Under the pieces are notes generated by a model that saw only the letters and a program-made list of their open reading frames with translations, was not told the DNA's origin and ran no database searches. Made by a program: the position numbers and the translations under genes. A stretch of 5,104 bases of DNA from an uncultured delta proteobacterium (lineage in GTDB: Bacteria > Myxococcota_A > Polyangia > Polyangiales > Ga0077539): assembly GCA_903885885.1 (NCBI GenBank), contig CAISKJ010001714.1, positions 1 to 5,104 of the forward strand, written 5' to 3'. Shown piece by piece: positions 1 to 5,104 of the stretch. The first letter of the stretch is position 1. Each line of letters begins with the position of its first letter.

Positions 1-2919
1 GTTGATCGTGCCGAGGTCGCCCGTGTGGAGCCACCCGTCGGCGTCGAGGGCCTTCGCGGTCCCCTCGGCGTCGTCGGCGTAGCCGAGCATCACGTTGGGG
101 CCGCGCGCGAGCACCTCGCCCACACCGGCCGCATCGGGCGACGCGATCTTGATCTCGACGCCGGGGATGGGCTTGCCCACCGTGCCGTGCTTAGAACCCG
201 GCGTGGCCTTGGCGACCGAGAGCACCGGCGCGGCCTCGGTGAGGCCGTAGCCCTCGGCGAGCGGGAGGCCCAGCGATTGAAACACCTGCGCGGTGTCTTT
301 CGGGAGCGCGGCGCCGCCCGAGATGAGGTAGCGCAGGTTGCCGCCGAGGCCGTCGTGCACGGCGCCGAAGAGCACCTTGCCCACGTCGGCGCCGATCTTC
401 TCGCCGAGCATCTTGTTGAACGCGAGGGCCATGTCGAACACGGTCTCGGCCGCGGCGCCGCGGGCGCGCACCTGGTCGAAGATGCGCCGCTCGAGGAGCT
501 GCCACAGGGCGGGCACGCCCACCATGGCGGTGACCCGCGCCTCGCGCATGGCCTTCACCACGCGCTCGCCGGTGACCTCGTCGAGGTAGAGCACCTGCGC
601 GCCGCGCGCGAGCGGGAGCAGCATGCCGCAGGTGAACTCGAAGGTGTGGTGCAGCGGCAGCACCGACAGCATGCGGTCGCCCGTGCTGAGCGGAAACACC
701 GGCGCCAGCGCCGCGAGGAGCGACGTGAAGTTGCCGTGCGTGAGCATCACGCCCTTGGGGGTGCCCGTGGTGCCCGAGGTGTAGATAACGCTCGCGATGG
801 CGTCGGCGTTGGCGACGGGCACGGGGGGCGCTTCGGGCGCGTCGTCGTCGGCGGCGATGGCGTGCAGGTCGAAGCACGCGGCGGTGACGCCCGCGAGGGT
901 GCCGATGCGCGCGGCGACCTTCTCGTCGACGATGGCCGCGGCGGCCTTCGAGGCGCGGAGGATCACGTCGAGGCCGGGGGCCTCCATCGCGGCGTCGACG
1001 GGCACGGCCACGGCGCCCGCGCGCAGGATGCCGAAGTACGCGATGGGCCAGTCGGGGTGGTTCGCGGCCGAGAGGAGCACGCGGTCGCCGGGCTCGACGC
1101 CCGCGTCGGAGAGGCGCGCGGCCACGGCGTCGGAGCGGCGCTTCCACTCGCGGTAGGTGACGCGCGCGAGGCCGTCGCTCTGCAGCCGCATGAGGGCGGT
1201 GTGGTGCTCGTGGCGGCCCGCGGCTTCGTCGAGGAGGTCGACCAGCGACACGAACGCGCGCAGGGGCTTGGTGGGGCGGTTGATGCGATCGTCGAGCTCG
1301 GGCAGCACCCACTTCTCGAGCCCCGGGAGGTGCACGTCGTGGAGGTAGTGACGCCAGTCCATGCCCGCCGGGTCCCAGTCGATCTTCTCGCGGTCTTCGG
1401 GGGTGATGCGCCTCGCGAGCTCGTCGGTGTTGCCGGTGAGAAAGACGTATTCTGTCTCGGCGATGAAGGGCACAAAGAGGGTGAAGATGTCGCCGCTGCG
1501 CTGCGCCGTCTCGGCGTAGGCGTCGAGGGCCTTCGTGGCGGGTTTCGCGACGGCCGCGGCGGGGCCGATGGCGGCCTTGCGCAGAAAGCTCGACACGCCG
1601 CGCACGGCCTTGGCGATGGCGGGCGCGCCGCGCGAGAAGAACTGCTCCTTGGTGACCGGCGTGGGCTCCCAGTGAGCTTGCACGAAGTTCACCGCGGGGT
1701 TGCCCTTGGTCTTGTTGAGGTAGTGCATGCGCTTGTAGAGCCCGCACAGCTCGATCATGCGCGTCATGGAGATGGCGTTGGTGCCGCTCGACCCGAGCTG
1801 GTACACGGGCTTCGCGTTGCCCTCGAGGAGGGCCGCGAGGGCGAGGAGCATCCCCGCGCACACCATGTCGACGGGGATCACGTCGAGGGAGGTGTGCTCG
1901 CCCCACGGCACCTGCATGTGCCCCTTGAGAAAGAGGTACGTGATGGGGGCCATGGTGTTGATGCCCTCGTTCCACCCCGGGAAGGGATAGCGGATCGAGC
2001 TCTCGACCACGGCGGGCCGCACGATGGTGAAGGGGAGCCCCGAGGCGGCGAGGATCTGCTCGCCGAGGCTCTTGGTGTACGTGTACGTGTTGGGCCAGCC
2101 CCAGTACTTGGCGCGCGCGGTGCCCTCGCGGCCCGTCTCGTCGCTGATGTAGCGGTCTTTGACCTTCTTCACCTCGGCTTCGTAGATGGCGCCGCGGGCG
2201 GGCTCACCCTTCTTCTCGAGGTTCTTGCGGGCCTGCTCTTGATAGGAAGCCGCGCGAAAGCGGTCGTCGGCGTGGCGCTTGATCGAGGCCGCCACGTCGA
2301 GGCCCTCGGCGATCTCGCGCGTCGGGTCCCACTGCACCTCGCCGGGCACATCGCCGAAGCGGGGGTACGGGTGCACGCGGGGGTCGTCTTCGGGGATGCG
2401 CCCGCGCCGGTAGCCCGCCACGTAGCAGGTGCTGGTGTGCAGAATGGGCACGTCGCCGAGCTCGCGCGCGAGGGCGACGAGGTTCTCCACGCCGCGGGCG
2501 TTGGTGAGCATCGCCTCGTCGAGGGGCGGGTCGAAGTCCACCACGCCGGCCACGTTGACCACCGCGTGCACGGTGCCGCGAAACGCGTCGAGCTGCGCGC
2601 GCGTGAGGCCGCAGTAGGGCTTCGACACGTCGAGGTCGAGGGGCTGCACCTTCTCGCGCAGGAGGTCTTCGTAGGCGACGCCGGGGTACTTCGAGCGCAG
2701 GGGGTCGAAGGGGCGGCTCGCGGCGATCTCGCTCCAGAAGCGGGCCTCGGAGTCGCCCCCCTTCTTGGCGCGCACGGCGAGGTACATCTTGCCGATGTCG
2801 GGGTACCGGTCGAGAATGAGCGACAGCCAGACCTTGCCGAGAAAGCCGGTACCGCCGATCACGAAGAGGCGCTTGCCGGAGAAGGTCTTCGCGACGTCGA
2901 GAGGCGCAGGGTGATTCAC
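1..2919 (-). CDS. Fatty acyl reductase-like / AMP-binding (acyl-activating) fusion protein, C-terminus cut by window edge
   Basis: The minus frame from GTG at 2919 stays open for 973 codons and leaves the window at position 1. Residues 13 to about 380 form an extended SDR domain like fatty acyl-CoA reductases (NAD_binding_4 type): GGTGFLG at 22-28 binds NAD(P)H, HTSTCYV holds S163, and YTYTK gives Y279/K283. A charged helical insert lies at about 200-265, as in FAR enzymes. Residues about 380-550 are a FAR C-terminal-like linker including VHLPGLEKWVLPELDD. From about 555 an ANL adenylation domain follows: P-loop YTSGTTGTPKG at 713-723, YGLTE at 891-895, GWLHTGD at 962-968 with ribose-binding D968. 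The small C-terminal ANL lobe with the catalytic Lys is not visible. From family knowledge, ANL enzymes make acyl-AMP and acyl thioesters, and FAR domains reduce these to aldehyde or alcohol. The joint pathway, and a possible downstream carrier or acyltransferase domain, are inference. The start is uncertain: there is no good ribosome site, an in-frame GTG lies 19 codons upstream (2976), and no in-frame stop was found back to about 3080. GTG 2919 puts the Rossmann motif at a usual distance. Confidence 0.93.
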   Translation of the reverse strand, partial: MNHPAPLDVAKTFSGKRLFVIGGTGFLGKVWLSLILDRYPDIGKMYLAVRAKKGGDSEARFWSEIAASRPFDPLRSKYPGVAYEDLLREKVQPLDLDVSKPYCGLTRAQLDAFRGTVHAVVNVAGVVDFDPPLDEAMLTNARGVENLVALARELGDVPILHTSTCYVAGYRRGRIPEDDPRVHPYPRFGDVPGEVQWDPTREIAEGLDVAASIKRHADDRFRAASYQEQARKNLEKKGEPARGAIYEAEVKKVKDRYISDETGREGTARAKYWGWPNTYTYTKSLGEQILAASGLPFTIVRPAVVESSIRYPFPGWNEGINTMAPITYLFLKGHMQVPWGEHTSLDVIPVDMVCAGMLLALAALLEGNAKPVYQLGSSGTNAISMTRMIELCGLYKRMHYLNKTKGNPAVNFVQAHWEPTPVTKEQFFSRGAPAIAKAVRGVSSFLRKAAIGPAAAVAKPATKALDAYAETAQRSGDIFTLFVPFIAETEYVFLTGNTDELARRITPEDREKIDWDPAGMDWRHYLHDVHLPGLEKWVLPELDDRINRPTKPLRAFVSLVDLLDEAAGRHEHHTALMRLQSDGLARVTYREWKRRSDAVAARLSDAGVEPGDRVLLSAANHPDWPIAYFGILRAGAVAVPVDAAMEAPGLDVILRASKAAAAIVDEKVAARIGTLAGVTAACFDLHAIAADDDAPEAPPVPVANADAIASVIYTSGTTGTPKGVMLTHGNFTSLLAALAPVFPLSTGDRMLSVLPLHHTFEFTCGMLLPLARGAQVLYLDEVTGERVVKAMREARVTAMVGVPALWQLLERRIFDQVRARGAAAETVFDMALAFNKMLGEKIGADVGKVLFGAVHDGLGGNLRYLISGGAALPKDTAQVFQSLGLPLAEGYGLTEAAPVLSVAKATPGSKHGTVGKPIPGVEIKIASPDAAGVGEVLARGPNVMLGYADDAEGTAKALDADGWLHTGDLGTIN

Positions 2920-2929
2920 GCGCGCGTGA
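2916..2929. repeat. Perfect 14-bp palindrome TCACGCGCGCGTGA over the start codon
   Basis: The sequence reads the same on both strands and covers the GTG start (2917-2919) of the leftward reductase fusion. It is flanked by a direct repeat, GTGATTC at 2911-2917 and 2926-2932. A dimeric regulator bound here could block initiation of the leftward gene, but no regulator is identified. The alternating CG core also makes a chance palindrome more likely in such GC-rich DNA. Role as an operator is inference. Confidence 0.4.
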
Positions 2930-2960
2930 TTCGCACAGGGCGAGCGCGGGATGCAAGCGC

Positions 2961-3004
2961 CACCCTCCGAACGCACCGCGTCACGGCCTTCGCGAAGGAG
3001 GGTG
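2961..3004. repeat. Inverted repeat CACCCTCC / GGAGGGTG with nested palindrome
   Basis: Eight-base arms at 2961-2968 and 2997-3004 are perfect reverse complements separated by 28 bases. Inside, CCTTCGCGAAGG at 2987-2998 is a perfect 12-bp palindrome whose right end shares two bases with the right arm, so the two foldings compete. There is no T-tract, and the position between divergent promoters argues against a terminator. It may be a protein-binding region or an untranslated leader structure; function unknown. Confidence 0.4.
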
Positions 3005-3077
3005 TGCCGCGCGTGTTCGATCCTGGGACTCGACGTTGGGACGAGTGAAAGCGCTTCTACCCGGGGGCCGCGGTGAC

Positions 3078-3083
3078 TAGAGT
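3078..3083 (+). promoter_or_regulatory. Possible -10 box (TAGAGT) of the glycosyltransferase operon
   Basis: TAGAGT matches the sigma-70 -10 consensus at four of six bases, including the first T, second A and last T. It ends six bases before the GTG at 3090, so a transcript starting the usual 6-8 bases downstream would begin at or beside the start codon. The -35 position 17 bases upstream (TTCTAC) is poor. The lack of a ribosome site before GTG 3090 fits a leaderless message, but short boxes like this arise by chance. Confidence 0.35.
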
Positions 3084-3089
3084 CGCCGG

Positions 3090-4604
3090 GTGCTCACGAA
3101 CCTCGTGGCGGCGCTCCTCGGCGTAATGGACGCCCTGGCGTTTACCTACGTCGCAGTCTTCTTCGTGATCAACATGGGCTTCGTGGCCATCAGCCAGCGG
3201 CGCGTGCGCAAGCTGCTGCAGGCCGAGCAGGTGCGCCCCGCGGCCGACGGCCACGGCGACACCTTTCTGCCCATGATTACGCTCCTGGTGCCGGCCTACA
3301 ACGAAGAGGTCACCATCGCCGAGAGCGTGCGGTCGCTGCTCAAGCTCCGGTACCCGTCGTTCGAGATCGTGATCTGCAACGACGGCTCGCGCGACCGCAC
3401 CGTGGATGTGCTGCGCCGCGAGTTTCACTTCGTGCGGGTGGAGCGCGAGTACGACAACCACCTGAAGACGGCCCCCGTGCGGGCCCTCTACGAGTCGCGC
3501 ATCGCGCTGCCCGAGGGGCTCGCGCGCCTGGTGCTCATCGACAAGGACAACGGCGGCAAGGCCGACGCCCTCAACGCCGCCATCAACCTCGCGCAGGGCG
3601 AGATCGTGACCAGCATGGACGCCGACAGCGTGCTCATGCCCGACGCCCTCCTGCGCGCGGCGCAGCCCATCGTGGATGATCCCGCGGGCGTCGTGGCCGT
3701 CGGGGCGCAGGTGGGCCTCGCCAACGACGCCGTCGTGGTCGACGGCCAGGTGGTGTCGCTCACGCTCCCCCGAAGCTGGATCGCGCGCTTCCAGGTGGTG
3801 GAGTACATGCGCTCCTTCGCGCAGGGTCGCACTGCGCTGGCGGCCCTCGACTCGCTGCTGGTGCTCTCGGGCGTCTTCGCCCTCGTGCGGCGCGACATTC
3901 TCATCGCCATCGGGGGGTTTCTCACGCCGCACATGCAGTCGCGCGTGGGCGTGGAGTATTGCGGCGAGGCGCCGCACACGGTGTGCGAAGACATGGAGGT
4001 CATCGTGCGCCTCCACCGGTACCTGCTCGACCGGCGGCTCGCGGGGCGCGTGGTGTTCCTCCCCTTCCCCGTCGCGTGGACCGAGGCGCCGGAGAACTAC
4101 CACGACCTCGGCAAGCAGCGCGCGCGCTGGTACCGCGGCCTCCTCGAGGTGCTCGCCTATCACAGCGCCATGATCGGCCGGCCGAGGTTTCTGCAGGTGG
4201 GCCTCTTCGCGCTGCCCTACCAGGTGGTGTTCGAAGCCGCGGCGCCCTTCGTCGAGGTAGGGGGCTACGTGATGCTCGTGCTCAGCGCGCTCACGGGCCT
4301 CCTCGCGCCGGTGAACGCGCTGCTCTTTCTCTGCGTCGCCACGATGATCAACCTCTGCCTCTCGTCGCTCTCGGTGCTCATGTGCGTGCAGTCGGAGCGG
4401 GGGCCGCAGGCCCGCACCTCGTCGCGCTCGCTCTTCCCGTACAGCGAGCTCGGCGACGTCGCCATGCTGCTCGTGTTCGGCTTTCTTTCGAATTTTGGCT
4501 ATCGCCAGTACCTCCTGTACTGGCAGCTCCGTGGCTTTCGCGACTACGTCGCCGGCAAGAAGGGCTGGGACAAGTTCGCACGCAAGGGCTTCCTCTCCAC
4601 ATGA
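3090..4604 (+). CDS. Membrane family 2 glycosyltransferase, PgaC/NodC-like polysaccharide synthase
   Basis: This 504-aa protein is a processive-type GT2 enzyme that likely polymerises a beta-linked sugar from a nucleotide sugar at the inner membrane. A first membrane segment spans about residues 12-34. The cytoplasmic catalytic domain has VPAYNEE (67-73), NDGS (97-100), DKDNGGKADALN (151-162), the metal-binding DADS (177-180), GVFALVRR (261-268), CED with likely catalytic base D301, and the QxxRW-type QRARW (343-347). Several hydrophobic segments follow at about 366-390, 392-412, 408-432 and 456-478. It is somewhat longer than PgaC-like synthases and shows no PilZ domain, so direct c-di-GMP binding as in BcsA is not evident. 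The product sugar cannot be told; poly-N-acetylglucosamine is one option. The GTG start has no ribosome site; ATG at 3126 is the alternative but would cut into the first membrane segment. The stop overlaps the next start (ATGA), indicating one operon. Confidence 0.93.
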   Translation: MLTNLVAALLGVMDALAFTYVAVFFVINMGFVAISQRRVRKLLQAEQVRPAADGHGDTFLPMITLLVPAYNEEVTIAESVRSLLKLRYPSFEIVICNDGSRDRTVDVLRREFHFVRVEREYDNHLKTAPVRALYESRIALPEGLARLVLIDKDNGGKADALNAAINLAQGEIVTSMDADSVLMPDALLRAAQPIVDDPAGVVAVGAQVGLANDAVVVDGQVVSLTLPRSWIARFQVVEYMRSFAQGRTALAALDSLLVLSGVFALVRRDILIAIGGFLTPHMQSRVGVEYCGEAPHTVCEDMEVIVRLHRYLLDRRLAGRVVFLPFPVAWTEAPENYHDLGKQRARWYRGLLEVLAYHSAMIGRPRFLQVGLFALPYQVVFEAAAPFVEVGGYVMLVLSALTGLLAPVNALLFLCVATMINLCLSSLSVLMCVQSERGPQARTSSRSLFPYSELGDVAMLLVFGFLSNFGYRQYLLYWQLRGFRDYVAGKKGWDKFARKGFLST

Positions 4605-5071
4605 CTACGCCTGATCCGCCTCCGCCCCCCGACGCCCCGACGCCCACGCGACCGCCCGCGCCGCGGAGCCCCACGCGGCCGCCCAGCGTGATTCCCTCCA
4701 TCGTGGCGCGCGCGCGGGTGCTCCTCATCGACGACAACCCCGCGTCGATCGAACCCCTCGAGGCGCGCCTCCGCGCGATCGGCTACCAGACCACCCTGGT
4801 GCAAGACCCCGTGACGGCCGTCGACGCCGCGCGCGCCGACCCGCCCGACCTCGTGGTGCTCGACGCCGTGATGCCCGAGCTCAACGGCTACCAGGCCTGC
4901 CGCGAGCTCAAATCCCTCGAGGCCGCGCCGCTGGTGCTCATGCTCAGCGACCGCGACGAGGCCGCCGACCGCTTCTGGGCCGAGCAGTGCGGGGCCGACG
5001 CCTTCATGGCGCGACCCTTCGACCCCGCCGCGGTGGTGCTCCGCATCGCGGCCCTCCTCGGGGCCTCGTGA
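4601..5071 (+). CDS. Single-domain CheY-like response regulator receiver with proline-rich N-terminal tail
   Basis: The 156-aa product has a low-complexity Pro-rich tail (residues 1 to about 33) followed by one receiver domain (about 37-155) and no output domain. The acidic pair is D44-D45 in LLIDD, the phospho-acceptor is D88 in VVLDAVMPELNG, and S116 takes the Thr/Ser switch place. The position of the near-invariant Lys before the cis-Pro is R138 (ARPF), which is unusual. The segment DRDEAADRFWAEQCGADAF resembles PilG/PilH-type receivers, though that resemblance is from memory of the family. ATG 4601 overlaps the glycosyltransferase stop in ATGA, and only a distant AAGGG precedes it, so translation probably depends on the upstream gene. 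No histidine kinase is in the window. By context it may tune polysaccharide synthesis or export through protein contact; this is inference. Confidence 0.9.
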   Translation: MTTPDPPPPPDAPTPTRPPAPRSPTRPPSVIPSIVARARVLLIDDNPASIEPLEARLRAIGYQTTLVQDPVTAVDAARADPPDLVVLDAVMPELNGYQACRELKSLEAAPLVLMLSDRDEAADRFWAEQCGADAFMARPFDPAAVVLRIAALLGAS

Positions 5072-5104
5072 ACCTCACCACCCCCGCCCTCTACGCCATC
5101 GCGA
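5068..5104 (+). CDS. Start of an unidentified downstream gene, cut by window edge
   Basis: GTG at 5068 overlaps the receiver stop (GTGA) and opens a frame for 12 codons, MNLTTPALYAIA, to the window end. The hydrophobic tilt after residue 6 would suit a membrane anchor or signal sequence, but too little is visible to name a family. The overlap, like the one upstream, argues that it is a third member of the glycosyltransferase operon. No good ribosome site precedes it, which fits coupled translation. Confidence 0.55.
   Translation, partial: MNLTTPALYAIA

Larger units (their letters stand above)
2920..3089. other. Divergent intergenic region between the reductase fusion gene and the glycosyltransferase gene
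   Basis: These 170 bases separate two genes transcribed away from each other, so both promoters should lie here or partly inside the flanking starts. I see no convincing small gene. The stretch contains several short symmetric elements and one -10-like box, listed separately. No clear sigma-70 -35/-10 pair is visible for the leftward gene. A purine-rich GGAGGG exists on the minus strand (2963-2968), but it lies about 40 bases before the chosen GTG and is therefore too far away to be its ribosome site. Confidence 0.7.

Noticed and set aside
191..1975. A 594-codon minus-strand frame starting with ATG at 1975
   Set aside because: It is out of frame with the motif-bearing reading and gives an Arg/His-rich product without domains; it is a shadow of the fusion gene.
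2204..2956. Minus-strand frame starting TTG 2956 with a good GGAGGG five bases upstream
   Set aside because: The ribosome-site match is tempting, but the frame is shifted relative to GTG 2919 and its Arg-rich product lacks the Rossmann motif, which the GTG 2919 frame supplies.
3024..3040. Possible sigma-54 promoter (TGGGAC then TTGGG)
   Set aside because: The spacing is one base too long, and the -12 element lacks the required GC dinucleotide.
25..3048. A 1007-codon plus-strand open frame antisense to the reductase fusion gene
   Set aside because: Its product is rich in Arg, Gly, His, Val and Ala with no recognisable domain, while the opposite strand encodes clear FAR and ANL motifs throughout. 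Long antisense frames are a normal by-product of very GC-rich coding DNA. An automatic caller could pick it wrongly.
3057..4163. A 368-codon minus-strand frame opposite the glycosyltransferase
   Set aside because: His/Val/Arg-rich and featureless, whereas the plus strand has all GT2 motifs in order.
3959..4600. Extension of the receiver frame upstream, giving a 370-aa protein inside the glycosyltransferase gene
   Set aside because: The part before 4601 is an out-of-frame Arg/Ala-rich reading of the glycosyltransferase; the ATG at 4601 in ATGA is the natural start.

Overview
The window is very GC-rich and densely coded, with GTG starts and start/stop overlaps between genes. The domain style (a fatty acyl-CoA reductase fused to an acyl-adenylating domain, and a polysaccharide-type glycosyltransferase coupled to a single-domain receiver) fits a Myxococcota/deltaproteobacterial-type genome. 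No marker gene is present, so this is an inference.

Left part (1 to 2919, minus strand): one very large gene, running off the left edge. Read in the correct minus frame it is uninterrupted for 973 codons. It encodes an NAD(P)-binding fatty acyl reductase-like domain (GGTGFLG, S163, Y279xxxK283), a FAR-type C-terminal/linker region, and then an ANL/AMP-binding acyl-activating domain (YTSGTTGTPKG, YGLTE, GWLHTGD). The end of the ANL domain and anything after it lie outside the window. The protein could in principle activate a fatty acid and reduce the acyl thioester to an aldehyde or alcohol, as in ether-lipid or wax-type lipid metabolism.

Middle (2920 to 3089): a 170-base divergent intergenic region. 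It holds a perfect 14-bp palindrome over the start codon of the reductase gene, an inverted repeat with a nested palindrome, and a TAGAGT box placed so that transcription could begin at the GTG of the rightward gene (possible leaderless start).

Right part (3090 to 5104, plus strand): a tightly packed operon. A membrane family 2 processive glycosyltransferase of PgaC/NodC type (504 aa) overlaps by ATGA with a 156-aa CheY-like receiver that has a proline-rich N-terminal tail. That gene overlaps by GTGA with the first 12 codons of a further gene cut by the window edge. The receiver has the acidic pair and phospho-acceptor Asp, but Arg replaces the near-invariant Lys. The layout suggests synthesis of an extracellular or cell-surface polysaccharide with a dedicated receiver made in step with the synthase. 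No RNA genes, CRISPR arrays, insertion sequences or clear terminators were seen.
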